From contig NZ_AQRA01000001.1 in assembly GCF_000626715.1 (NCBI RefSeq), positions 310,001 to 374,000 of the forward strand: 64,000 nucleotides of DNA, in the 5' to 3' direction. Below, one piece after another: positions 47,230 to 56,035 of the stretch. Both the position numbers and the translations under genes were made by a program. Positions within the stretch are counted from its first letter, which is position 1; every line of letters starts with the position of its first letter. Below the pieces are notes generated by a model, which saw only the letters and a program-made list of their open reading frames with translations, was not told the DNA's origin and did not search any database. Source of the stretch: Aquimarina atlantica. Its GTDB lineage: Bacteria > Bacteroidota > Bacteroidia > Flavobacteriales > Flavobacteriaceae.

Positions 47230-47244
47230 TGTGACTTAAACACA
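47230..47244. promoter_or_regulatory. Candidate Crp/Fnr operator
   Basis: TGTG-acttaaa-CACA, an inverted repeat with half sites similar to those of Crp (TGTGA-N6-TCACA), though the spacing is not identical. It lies 92 bp from the start of the Crp/Fnr gene, in the space shared with the divergent gene. Confidence 0.35.
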
Positions 47245-47375
47245 TTCTTTTTACGCTAAAAATGTAATATCATACTAATCATAACCAAAATAAAAATGAT
47301 TAAGTGTTAGAATTTTTATATCAATAATTTCTATGCGTTTCTAATTTCGATGCAACAAATATTAACTCTTAATTT

Positions 47376-47403
47376 GCACAAACTCATGAAGCGCACAAAC
47401 TCA
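47376..47403. repeat. 11-bp direct repeat, 17-bp period
   Basis: GCACAAACTCA occurs at 47376-47386 and exactly again at 47393-47403. The period of 17 bp is not helical, but tandem elements upstream of a regulated gene can be activator sites. The role is unknown. Confidence 0.5.
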
Positions 47404-47502
47404 ACGTGTAGAGGCGTATGCAACCTCTATAAAAATAGTATTTCCAGAAGCCTACATCAGATAATTTCATTTAGTAGATTAAACTAGAAAGGTATTTTTA
47501 TT

Positions 47503-50500
47503 ATGGAAACCACAGTTTCTCATGCTACTTCTGAAGCAGAAGTACGTGACACTTTTGGGCATATACCCTTAGTACCGGGCGATACTTTTATAAAATCTAC
47601 TATAGCAAATCTATCATTATCAGATCAATATCTTTTTCAAAGGTTTGGCCAAGGGCCAATAACCAGAGTTCCGTATAGATGTATACATCATGCATTTGAG
47701 GCTCATGCCAAGGTAAATCCTAATGCTATTGCAGCCAGTCATTTAGGTAAGGTAATCACATATGAAGAATTGGATCATCAGGCAAATCTACTGGCTTTAG
47801 AACTCATAAAAAACGGAATCCAAAAAGGTGATAATGTTGGGCTATTTGTTCAACGATCAATACCAATGTTAGTAGGGATATTAGCCATCTTAAAAGCAGG
47901 AGGGGCTTATGTTCCTCAACATATCGGGCTAGCCAAAGACGAACAATTAAGGTATGTTGTTAAATCGGCGAATATAAATTTAATACTCACTTTATCAGAG
48001 TTTAAAGATTTAGTTCCGGTAATAGACGATAATAAACTTATAGTAATAGATGATTTCTTAAAATTAAACATAAATAACAGCGAGAAGATCGTACTACCAG
48101 AAATTCCTGTTACCGAAAATGATATTTGCTATATAATTTTTACATCCGGAACAACTGGGGATCCTAATGGAGTTCAGGTTAGCCATGGAAATACATGTAA
48201 CATACTCCTTACGTCACCTGGTAATTTAGGAATGAGACCCGGATTAAAAGTAGGGCAAATTTTGAGTATTGCTTTTGATATGTCTGTTTGGGAGATTCTG
48301 GGAAGTTTGGCAAACGGAGCCACCTTAGTTATACGCGGAAAAAATATTCAAGAAACAGTAAGTGAGGTAGATGTGGTGATTTCTACACCAACAATTCTTA
48401 GTTCTTTAGATGTTACACTTTGCCAGAATGTTCGCGTAGCTATAGTTGCAGGAGAGCCCTGTCCAAGGATTTTAGCAGAAAAATGGTCTTCGTTTTGTGC
48501 TTTTCATAACTCTTGCGGACCCACCGAAACTACGATTATCAATACCGTAAAACGATTTTTTCCAACAGATGAATTACTTACCATAGGAAAACCTACGCCC
48601 AATAATACAGTATATGTTTTGGATGAAAACTTAAAACCTTGTGGTATAGGAGAACCCGGTGAAATGTGGGCAGGAGGTCTTTGTGTTACTCATGGATATA
48701 TCAATAATCAAGAATTAACAAACGAAAGATATGTAGATGATCCATTTCTGGGCCAAGGCAAAAAAATGTTCAGAACAAGAGATTTGGGAAGATGGACTTT
48801 GGATGGTGAATTAGAACATCTGGGAAGAACCGATGATCAGGTAAAGATATGTGGTTTTAGAGTAGAATTAGATTCTGTATCCTCTATTATAGAGAAAATG
48901 CCAGAAAGTAAAAGAGCAGCTACTTTAAAAATAGATAATAGAACCTTAATATCCTTTGTAAGCCCAGAAGATATTGACCAGGAAAAGGTTAAAAAACAAG
49001 TAGAAGAAGTGTTGCCATATTACTGTGTTCCAGCAATAGTGGTAGCAATGCCAGAACTTCCTATGACAGATCGCGGTAAAATAGATAAAATGAAATTAAT
49101 GAAACTTATTCCTCATAAACAAGAAGAGGAAGAAAAGACAACAAGTGCAAAAAAAGATCAAAAATTTACAGATGATGATGATATCCCCGATTTAGAGGCA
49201 ATACAATTACCTCCTCAAAAAAAGTCATTTAGCAGAATGTGGAAAGGAGAAAAATTAATGCATTATTACCGCTTGTTTGCACTGCTTTTAATAGCAAATA
49301 TCGGAATAATGATCTATGGGGCAACAGAAGGTAATTGGTGGTCTCAGCAAGAAATGCGTTTAGATATTATCTCTAAAATCACACTAGTTAACTTTACAAT
49401 AGGGATCCTTATCAGACAGCAATACGTTATTAATTTCTTGTTTTGGGTTGCAACCAGTATTCCCACAAGCTGGCCTTTGTCGATAAGAAGAAGAGCAGGG
49501 AAAATATATCATTTTGGAGGAATTCATATCGGTGGGACCGTAAGTGGTACCCTTTGGTTTATACTATTTATGGGATCCCTATATTATGATTTTTTTAATC
49601 CTCAAAATGAAACTACTAAAGATATTACGCTGTTATGGGTAACTACAATACTTACAGGAATTTTAGTTTTTATGATTATTATGGCTTTGCCAAAATTAAG
49701 AGCAAAATTTCATAATAGTTTTGAAAAAACTCATCGATTTGGTGGTTGGACAGCACTATTATTATTTTGGGTACAAACGATACTCATAATACAAGGAAAT
49801 GGTTCTGAACACACTTTATTAGAAAACTTATTTGATTCTTTTAGTTTTTGGGCATTAACAGTGATAACAATTAGTATAGCATTACCATGGTTAAGATTAA
49901 AAAAAGTAGAAGTCGATATTACAAGGCCATCAAACCATGTTATTCTAGCACGATTCAATTATGGAGAAACCCCTTTTGCAGGTTCCTCTACAGCGATTAG
50001 TAGAGATCCATTAATGGAGTGGCATTCCTTTGCAAATGTACCTGAACCAGGTAGAGAAGGGTTTCGTTTAACTATCTCCAGAGCAGGGGATTGGACAGGT
50101 GAACTTATTGATGATATGCCAAAATACTTGTGGGTTAAAGGAATCACTACTGCAGGAGTAGGAAATGTTGATAAGCTATTTAAAAAAGTTATTTGGGTAG
50201 CAACAGGTAGTGGTATTGGCCCATGCTTACCACATCTTTTTTCTGGAGAAACTCCCGCTCGGTTAATATGGGCAACCCGAAATCCAAGAAAAACATATGG
50301 TGATGAATTGGTAGAAGAAATTCTCGAATCACAGCCAGAAGCTATCATATGGGATACAGATGCACATGGAAAACCTGATATGGTAAAACTAGCATATAAA
50401 GCATATAAAGATTTTAATGCAGAAGCAGTAATATGTATTTCTAATAAAAAACTTACCTGGAAAGTAGTCTACGGAATGGAAAGTAGAGGGATACCAGCAT

Positions 50501-50523
50501 ATGGCGCAATTTGGGACTCTTAA
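47503..50523 (+). CDS. TmpL-like fusion: NRPS adenylation domain, membrane reductase-like region, FNR-like C terminus
   Basis: A 1006-residue protein. Residues about 65-540 are an adenylation domain: ITYEELDHQA (A1), LKAGGAYVP (A2), FTSGTTGDPNGV (213-224, A3), FDMSVWEILG (A4), NSCGPTETT (336-344, A5), GRTDDQVKICGFRVEL (A8) and RGKIDK with Lys526 (A10). There is no carrier-protein motif. An acidic linker (about 540-585) leads to about five or six membrane segments (589-795) with His670, His675, His737 and His744 in ferric-reductase-like settings. The end (about 800-1006) holds WVATGSGIGP (GSGIG 902-906), as in ferredoxin reductases. This order is what I recall for the fungal redox protein TmpL. 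A crotonase follows. Confidence 0.85.
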   Translation: METTVSHATSEAEVRDTFGHIPLVPGDTFIKSTIANLSLSDQYLFQRFGQGPITRVPYRCIHHAFEAHAKVNPNAIAASHLGKVITYEELDHQANLLALELIKNGIQKGDNVGLFVQRSIPMLVGILAILKAGGAYVPQHIGLAKDEQLRYVVKSANINLILTLSEFKDLVPVIDDNKLIVIDDFLKLNINNSEKIVLPEIPVTENDICYIIFTSGTTGDPNGVQVSHGNTCNILLTSPGNLGMRPGLKVGQILSIAFDMSVWEILGSLANGATLVIRGKNIQETVSEVDVVISTPTILSSLDVTLCQNVRVAIVAGEPCPRILAEKWSSFCAFHNSCGPTETTIINTVKRFFPTDELLTIGKPTPNNTVYVLDENLKPCGIGEPGEMWAGGLCVTHGYINNQELTNERYVDDPFLGQGKKMFRTRDLGRWTLDGELEHLGRTDDQVKICGFRVELDSVSSIIEKMPESKRAATLKIDNRTLISFVSPEDIDQEKVKKQVEEVLPYYCVPAIVVAMPELPMTDRGKIDKMKLMKLIPHKQEEEEKTTSAKKDQKFTDDDDIPDLEAIQLPPQKKSFSRMWKGEKLMHYYRLFALLLIANIGIMIYGATEGNWWSQQEMRLDIISKITLVNFTIGILIRQQYVINFLFWVATSIPTSWPLSIRRRAGKIYHFGGIHIGGTVSGTLWFILFMGSLYYDFFNPQNETTKDITLLWVTTILTGILVFMIIMALPKLRAKFHNSFEKTHRFGGWTALLLFWVQTILIIQGNGSEHTLLENLFDSFSFWALTVITISIALPWLRLKKVEVDITRPSNHVILARFNYGETPFAGSSTAISRDPLMEWHSFANVPEPGREGFRLTISRAGDWTGELIDDMPKYLWVKGITTAGVGNVDKLFKKVIWVATGSGIGPCLPHLFSGETPARLIWATRNPRKTYGDELVEEILESQPEAIIWDTDAHGKPDMVKLAYKAYKDFNAEAVICISNKKLTWKVVYGMESRGIPAYGAIWDS

Positions 50524-50651
50524 ACTTAAATATGTACTAACACAAACTCAACCTTTTTTATACAACAACACATAGCTGAAACCAGCAATTTTAATAAAGA
50601 CATTTAAAAAAACGAATAGTCTTTAGGAGATGCTATGTAAAAATTAAAACT

Positions 50652-51443
50652 ATGAATATAAAAATCGAACAGAGAAAACGGGTAGTGATTATAACCTTAA
50701 ATCGCCCAAAAGCATTAAATGCACTAAATAGTGAATTGATGCGAGAAATGGTTTCTGTTATGCAGAAACTGGATAAGGACCCAAGTGTAGGGTGTTTTGT
50801 AATCACAGGATCTAAAAAAGCGTTTGCGGCAGGAGCAGACATAAAAGAAATGGAAAATAAATCTTATATGGATATGTTTCATGAAGATTATTTTGCTGCC
50901 TGGGAAGCTTTTACCGCAATTAGAACTCCAAAAATCGCTGCCGTATCTGGGTATGCTTTAGGAGGAGGATGTGAATTAGCTATGATGTGTGATATTATTT
51001 ATGCATCGAATACAGCAAAATTTGGTCAACCAGAAATTAAACTGGGAGTGATCCCAGGGATTGGCGGAACCCAACGCTTAACAAAAATGGTAGGAAAAAC
51101 AAAGGCTATGGACTTGATTCTTACCGGACGTTTAATGAATGCAGAAGAAGCAGAACGATCAGGGCTGGTGTCTCGTATAATACCAGTAGAAACCTTATTG
51201 GAAGAATCTGTAGAGGCTGCAGCAATTATTGCTTCTTATAGTAAAACAACAGCTATGGTTGCAAGAGAAGCTATAGATAGAGCTATGGAGTTAAGTCTTC
51301 GCGAAGGAGTACTCTACGAAAGAAGAGCCTTTCATGCATTATTCGCTACAGAACACCAAAAAGAAGGTATGCAGGCTTTTGTAGAAAAACGAAAAGCTAA
51401 CTTTTCTATTCCTAATCAAAAACAAATCATTCAAGCTCACTAA
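50652..51443 (+). CDS. Enoyl-CoA hydratase/isomerase (crotonase)
   Basis: A 263-residue crotonase with both catalytic glutamates, Glu108 ([14 protein letters not shown]) and Glu128 ([13 protein letters not shown]), 20 residues apart as in 2-enoyl-CoA hydratase. [11 protein letters not shown] forms the oxyanion hole, and GIGGTQRL follows. It could act in beta-oxidation. Its position 128 bp after the TmpL-like gene, with no visible terminator between them, suggests one unit, and its substrate may be a CoA or adenylate-derived product of that protein (inference). Confidence 0.9.
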   Translation: MNIKIEQRKRVVIITLNRPKALNALNSELMREMVSVMQKLDKDPSVGCFVITGSKKAFAAGADIKEMENKSYMDMFHEDYFAAWEAFTAIRTPKIAAVSGYALGGGCELAMMCDIIYASNTAKFGQPEIKLGVIPGIGGTQRLTKMVGKTKAMDLILTGRLMNAEEAERSGLVSRIIPVETLLEESVEAAAIIASYSKTTAMVAREAIDRAMELSLREGVLYERRAFHALFATEHQKEGMQAFVEKRKANFSIPNQKQIIQAH

Positions 51444-51474
51444 TCATTAAACACATAATTAAAGAAATTAAATC

Positions 51475-52206
51475 ATGAAAAAACTCATAATAATATTAAT
51501 TGTACTAGGTTTTCAGTATTCAACAATACAAGGACAAGAAGAGAAAAAGAAAAAAGCAACATTAGCAGTAAAAGTGATCCAAAATAGTGTTGCAGGATTT
51601 TCGACCTTATTTTTAGGAGGTTTTGAAACTAATAAAAATTTTGATATTACTTTTTATAGTATGTTCTGGACAAACCCTTCCTTCGGAACTCCAGAATCGG
51701 GTAGTGATCAATTATTAGAAACTGGTATTGGATTAGGATTTAAACTCATGGACGGAAAATTATTTCTTAACCCAGGGGTTGGGTTTGCGCATGGTAAATT
51801 CTTTTCGGATGTTGCAGGTACAAAAATAGGAGAGGCTGTAATCCCTAATACTTTTGTGGCGTACCATAACTCTATTTTTGATATAGAAGCATATCTGGCT
51901 TATTATAAATCGTTAAGAGATAGAGATGATATCTCGACCAAAGATTTACTCCTTTTTTGGGCAGCACCCGGAATTAATGTAAGCGATCGTTTAGTACTAG
52001 GTGGTTTTTTTGAAGAATTAGCCTTTATGAACCTAGAAAATGACGATGTTAATAAGAATATACAGGTATATCGTTATTTGGGAGGTTCTGTTAAATTAAA
52101 ACTTGATAACGGTATGGCATTTAGATTTTCTGCGGGAGCTAACCTGGTCACAGATGTAGGTGCATCAGACGAATTTTATAAAGTATCTGCTTTTATACCA
52201 TTTTAA
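51475..52206 (+). CDS. Exported protein, probable beta-barrel, unknown function
   Basis: A 243-residue protein with a signal peptide (1-20, IQGQ) and then a short Lys run. The remainder alternates strands (FDITFYSMFWTNPSF, LLETGIGLGFKLM, LFLNPGVGFAHGKF, DIEAYLAYYKSLR, LVLGGFFEELAFMN, VYRYLGGSVKLKL, AFRFSAGANLVTD), matching a TorF/OMP-like DUF6733-type barrel. It ends with a FIPF strand. It is 31 bp after the crotonase and before a strong terminator, so it closes a three-gene unit. Confidence 0.75.
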   Translation: MKKLIIILIVLGFQYSTIQGQEEKKKKATLAVKVIQNSVAGFSTLFLGGFETNKNFDITFYSMFWTNPSFGTPESGSDQLLETGIGLGFKLMDGKLFLNPGVGFAHGKFFSDVAGTKIGEAVIPNTFVAYHNSIFDIEAYLAYYKSLRDRDDISTKDLLLFWAAPGINVSDRLVLGGFFEELAFMNLENDDVNKNIQVYRYLGGSVKLKLDNGMAFRFSAGANLVTDVGASDEFYKVSAFIPF

Positions 52207-52307
52207 AGAGGATAAGTGTTAATCTGTATACCAAATTTATGCGGTAAGGATTAAAAGTCCGTTTTCACAGTTCAGATTGTTATATTATCTTTACTTGTGA
52301 TGTAATG

Positions 52308-52335
52308 AATAAAGCTATCGAAAGATAGCTTTATT
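52308..52335 (+). terminator. Terminator of the TmpL-like unit
   Basis: A perfect 12-bp stem, AATAAAGCTATC (52308-52319) with GATAGCTTTATT (52324-52335), GAAA tetraloop, then CTATTTTT. Confidence 0.8.
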
Positions 52336-52353
52336 CTATTTTTAATCCGTTGC

Positions 52354-52441
52354 ATTTATCCATGAATCGTTTCTTTATTTCTTAAAGACCTCATTATTTC
52401 TGCTTCAAAAACTAACAATTCCAGCTACTTTTATCGACTTC
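52354..52441 (-). pseudogene. Decayed copy of the miaE 3' end
   Basis: On the minus strand this 88-bp piece matches the end of miaE (55428-55516) with about 10 substitutions and one single-base deletion. The last residues still read LELLVFEAEIMRSLRNKETIHG then stop, against QELLVFEAEIMKSLGNKETIHG in the intact gene. A TAG interrupts it and the deletion shifts the frame just upstream. The remaining miaE sequence is absent, so it is a remnant, not a gene. Confidence 0.85.
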
Positions 52442-52520
52442 AAAACGGGTCTTACGAAATCTTTGGCTTAAATGATATTAAAAAGATTAGTGTTTTGATT
52501 TTACATCATTTGTATTTGAC

Positions 52521-52570
52521 TTAATACATGAATTGAGATGTCTTATTACATGTTTTGAGACATGTATTAA
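52521..52570. repeat. Inverted repeat in the metalloprotease flank
   Basis: TTAATACATG (52521-52530) and CATGTATTAA (52561-52570) are perfect inverted copies 30 bp apart. A shorter nested pair, ATGTCT/AGACAT, lies inside. There is no T tract. The rest of 52443-52929 is AT-rich with no ORF or recognisable element. Confidence 0.5.
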
Positions 52571-52929
52571 TTGCATTGTATTTATTTATTGTATGAACTT
52601 AGCGGTAACTTTAACACAAATTTGACTAAAATGTTACTATTACAATCCACAAGGCTTTTGGCTGTATTCACAGTTAGAATAACTGCTATTTAGTTATTTC
52701 CTAATAATCAATGCAAAATTACCTCAATCTCAGAGCTTATTCATTCACTTGCTGTTGTTGGATATGATTTTTCTAACAGTGAGATATAAATAGTCTCGTA
52801 AATTATTCTTCAATAATTCTATGATCACTTCTTTTTGCATTTAAACTAAATTTTTAACTAATACAAATTACTATTAAAACTCTTAAAGTTTTAATGTGTA
52901 GCATCATTTTCTATTTAGATAAACTCTAC

Positions 52930-52959
52930 TTGTGTTACATAATTAGTGCATTATTTTAG
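52930..52959 (+). promoter_or_regulatory. Promoter of the metalloprotease gene
   Basis: TTG at 52930-52932, 19-bp spacer, TATTTTAG at 52952-52959 (one mismatch to TAnnTTTG). The start would be near 52965, giving a leader of about 125 nt. Confidence 0.5.
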
Positions 52960-53090
52960 AATTTAACACATTAATGTAGTACATCAACTTTATAGTTTTA
53001 TTAGAACTAATTAATATAAAATTTTTAGAGTTAATGGTTTGGGGTCAGCCATTATCAATTTGTAGATTCAAAATCATAAAAACCAAAAAT

Positions 53091-55175
53091 ATGAAACGTA
53101 TATTAACAATCGCAATTGCTTTTTTTACAATAATGGGCTTTGCGCAAACTCAACCACAAAAGGCTAGTGATCTAGTATCCCAACAAAAAAAATCTGGTTC
53201 GGCTTTTGAAGAAATTCAACTTTTCAAAATAATAAATAAACAAAAAAATAACCTAAAACTTCCTAAAGGGCTTCATGATTATGTGTTATTCTCATTAGAT
53301 CAAAATAAGATGAAATCTTTGCAAGGGAGTTACCCAAATACTATGAATTTGAGTATTCCAGGGCAGAAATCAGCAATGTCGGTTGATCTTGTAAAAGTAA
53401 ATATTAAAACAGATGATTTTTTGGCTAAAGGTACACAGGGTAATGTTTTGCCTTCTTCTGGTATAGCACATTATAGAGGTGTGGTAAGCGGACAGTCTAA
53501 TTCTCTAGTAGCTATCAGTTTTTATAAAGATAATGTATCTGGTTTTATTAGTCCTAATGGCCAAGGAAGCATAGTATTAGGTGCTTTAAGCAATAGCAAG
53601 AACCATATTATTTATAAGGACAAGGAACTTAGTCATATAAATGATTTTTCTTGCCACGTAGAAGACAATATGGAAAAAGGATACACTCTTGAAGAATTGT
53701 CTTATAATCCACAGAGTAAATCAGCAGCAAAGTGTGTAAAAATGTTCTTTGATATAGCCGCAGATATTGTTAGGGATAAAGGAGGAGAACAACAGGCTAC
53801 CAATTATATGGAAACTTTATTTAATCAAGTAGCTGCCCTGTATGCCAATGATCAGATAACTCTTAAATTATCTGGTACCAAAGCTTGGAGTTCTAATGAG
53901 CCATTCCAGAATTCTAATCTTGATAGCTATGGTAGATATAGGAGAAATAATGGTCTTAATGGAGCAGATTTAGCACATCTGGTTAATTATTCATTTAATG
54001 GAGGATTAGCTGCTTCTATTGGAGGTTTGTGTGGTTCTAAGAATTATGCTGTTTCTGGTATTAAAGGTAGTTTTAGTAATGTACCTACTTATTCTTTCGA
54101 TGTATTCTTAATTTCTCATGAAACAGGACATAATGTAGGATCACGTCATACACATGCATGTGTGTGGAACGGCAATAATACAGCTATAGATGGTTGTGCT
54201 GGCCGTGTAGAAGGAAATTGTAGATTACCAGGGAATCCTGCAGGAGGAGGAACCATTATGAGCTATTGCCCACAAACTAGTGTTGGGGTGGATTTTAATT
54301 TAGGGTTTGGCTCTCAACCTGCTAATGTGATCCGTAATCATATTTCGAGATCAAATTGTATACAGACTTGTGATGGCGGAGGATGTAATACAGGAGATGC
54401 TATATCGGTAACATTTACCAATAATACAGATTGTACTTTAGAGTATTTTCAGAACAATTCTTTACAAGGATCTGCCAATGCAGGAGGCTCGTATAATGCA
54501 AATACTACTGTAGGAAGCACGTGGCAAGCCAAAAAAGCTTCGGGAGATACTGTAGATAATTTTACTATTGCTTGTGGCCAAACAACCTATAACTCTTCAG
54601 GAAATTGTAGTAGTGGTGGTGGTAACTGTGATGGTGTAGCACCTTATGATCCTAATAAAACCTACTATGAAGGAGATAAAGTTACATACCAAGGGGATTT
54701 ATACCAAGTACAAAATGGTCGATGGACTAATTTAGGGCCATGTACTACAACAACTGATCCTTGTGCAGGAGTGGCACCATATTCTTCTGGTACTGTATAT
54801 AACGTAGGTGACCGTGTAACTTATAATGGATCTTTATATGAAAGAACTTTTAACGGATGGACTAATTTAGGTGCTTGTGGAGGAGCATTTTCTGCTTTCA
54901 AAGGCGATGGACCAGCGGGAGGATTACAATTTAAAGCATTCCCTAATCCAGCAAAAGATCTTTTAAACCTGGAAATTAGTAATGCGAAATCTTCTTCTCA
55001 AATCAGTATCAAAGATATGAATGGAAGAACATTAGAAATCATAGATCTTAAAACACCTCCGGGAGGAAATATAGTGAGAAAAACAGTAGATATTAGTAAG
55101 TTATCTACCGGTATCTATTTTGTAAAAGTTACCAATAGTGGTACAACTCTTACTAAAAAGTTTTTTGTAAAATAA
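53091..55175 (+). CDS. Secreted M12B-type zinc metalloprotease with CBM5/12-like repeats and T9SS domain
   Basis: A 694-residue exported protease. ATG 53091 is chosen because MKRILTIAIAFFTIMGFAQ is a clear signal peptide; the upstream ATG 53034 lacks one. After a propeptide (about 20-215) comes the catalytic domain with HETGHNVGSRH (His343, Glu344, His347, His353) and the Met-turn TIMSYC, the reprolysin/adamalysin pattern. Residues about 515-600 carry two similar chitin-binding-like modules (VAPYDPNKTYYEGDKVTYQG and VAPYSSGTVYNVGDRVTYNG). The last 75 residues are a type A T9SS sorting domain (AFPNPAKDLLNLE ... GIYFVKV). It probably digests proteins outside the cell, perhaps held on chitin. 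Confidence 0.92.
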   Translation: MKRILTIAIAFFTIMGFAQTQPQKASDLVSQQKKSGSAFEEIQLFKIINKQKNNLKLPKGLHDYVLFSLDQNKMKSLQGSYPNTMNLSIPGQKSAMSVDLVKVNIKTDDFLAKGTQGNVLPSSGIAHYRGVVSGQSNSLVAISFYKDNVSGFISPNGQGSIVLGALSNSKNHIIYKDKELSHINDFSCHVEDNMEKGYTLEELSYNPQSKSAAKCVKMFFDIAADIVRDKGGEQQATNYMETLFNQVAALYANDQITLKLSGTKAWSSNEPFQNSNLDSYGRYRRNNGLNGADLAHLVNYSFNGGLAASIGGLCGSKNYAVSGIKGSFSNVPTYSFDVFLISHETGHNVGSRHTHACVWNGNNTAIDGCAGRVEGNCRLPGNPAGGGTIMSYCPQTSVGVDFNLGFGSQPANVIRNHISRSNCIQTCDGGGCNTGDAISVTFTNNTDCTLEYFQNNSLQGSANAGGSYNANTTVGSTWQAKKASGDTVDNFTIACGQTTYNSSGNCSSGGGNCDGVAPYDPNKTYYEGDKVTYQGDLYQVQNGRWTNLGPCTTTTDPCAGVAPYSSGTVYNVGDRVTYNGSLYERTFNGWTNLGACGGAFSAFKGDGPAGGLQFKAFPNPAKDLLNLEISNAKSSSQISIKDMNGRTLEIIDLKTPPGGNIVRKTVDISKLSTGIYFVKVTNSGTTLTKKFFVK

Positions 55176-55210
55176 ATTTTTAAATAATAATAAAGTTTGA
55201 CCCTATTTAT

Positions 55211-55243
55211 AAAGAGACTGTTTAAAAGGCAGTCTCTTTTTTT
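55211..55243 (+). terminator. Terminator after the metalloprotease
   Basis: Stem AAAGAGACTG (55211-55220) with CAGTCTCTTT (55230-55239), 9-nt loop, then a T tract. Confidence 0.85.
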
Positions 55244-55429
55244 ATTATTTGAGTATGGTTCTTATCCTTAGGCTATATAAACCATAAAGTTGTTTTCAAA
55301 ACTTAGCGTCAATGCCAATCTAGTCTTTTGCTTCCGAGTTATGATGATTTACTTCTCAAGAATTATCCCGTTTGTATAAGTCAATATGATTATCAATCAT
55401 TTAGATATAACTACATTAACTCATCTTAT

Positions 55430-56011
55430 TTATCCATGAATGGTTTCTTTATTACCAAGAGATTTCATTATTTCTGCTTCAAAAACTAATAATTCCTGCC
55501 ACTTTTTATCGACTTCTTCGCGATTTCCATATTGGCGTGCAAAATTTAAAAACATGGTGTAATGATTAGCTTCACTTACCATCAGACTTCTATAAAAGTC
55601 AGCCAGTTCTTGATCTTCTAATTCTTCAGATAGTAATTTAAAGCGCTCACAACTTCTGGCTTCAATTAAAGCTGCATATAATAAACGGTGCACAAGTTGA
55701 GTTGTTCTACTTCCTCCTTTCGGAAAAAAAGTTACCAATTGAACGACATAATCATCTTTTCGATCTCTACCCAAAACCCAGCCTCGATCCAGGATTTTAT
55801 CATGAACCATTTTAAAATGACTTATTTCTTCTTTTACAAGTTTTACCATTTCTTGTACTAACTCTGTGTATTCAGGAAAACTTACAATAAGTGATATTGC
55901 TGTAGAAGTAGCTTTTTGCTCGCAATATGCATGATCTGTAAGAATCTCTTCAATGTTTTTTTCTACAATATTTACCCATCTTGGGTCTGTAGGAAGTTTT
56001 AAGCCAAGCAT
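55430..56011 (-). CDS. miaE: tRNA-(ms2io6A)-hydroxylase (MiaE-type)
   Basis: A 193-residue ferritin-like di-iron protein. EEISHFKMVHDKIL, EARSCERFKLLSEEL and VSEANHYTMFLNF supply Glu and His ligands in the ExxH pattern. MiaE hydroxylates the isopentenyl group of modified A37 in some tRNAs using O2. Length matches the family. The 3' end of this gene is repeated as a decayed fragment about 3.07 kb upstream (52354-52441), on the other side of the metalloprotease gene. Confidence 0.9.
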   Translation of the reverse strand: MLGLKLPTDPRWVNIVEKNIEEILTDHAYCEQKATSTAISLIVSFPEYTELVQEMVKLVKEEISHFKMVHDKILDRGWVLGRDRKDDYVVQLVTFFPKGGSRTTQLVHRLLYAALIEARSCERFKLLSEELEDQELADFYRSLMVSEANHYTMFLNFARQYGNREEVDKKWQELLVFEAEIMKSLGNKETIHG

Positions 56012-56035
56012 ATCTCTTTTTTTATAATTTTTTTA

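Larger units (their letters stand above)
47139..47502. other. Divergent regulatory region between the Crp/Fnr gene and the adenylation-reductase gene
   Basis: 364 bp with no ORF. It holds a Crp-like inverted repeat (47230-47244), an 11-bp direct repeat (47376-47403), and a 6-bp hairpin, TAGAGG-cgtatgcaa-CCTCTA (47409-47429). TTAATTTG at 47369-47376 is an imperfect -7 box. The elements are separate entries where they can be supported. Confidence 0.45.

Noticed and set aside
49959..50348. 129-codon reverse frame inside the TmpL-like gene
   Set aside because: Long for a shadow frame, but it lies wholly within a better-supported conserved gene and lacks a promoter or domain.
53034..53090. Earlier ATG for the metalloprotease
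   Set aside because: The extension (MVWGQPLSICRF...) would bury the signal peptide; ATG 53091 begins with a standard exported N terminus.
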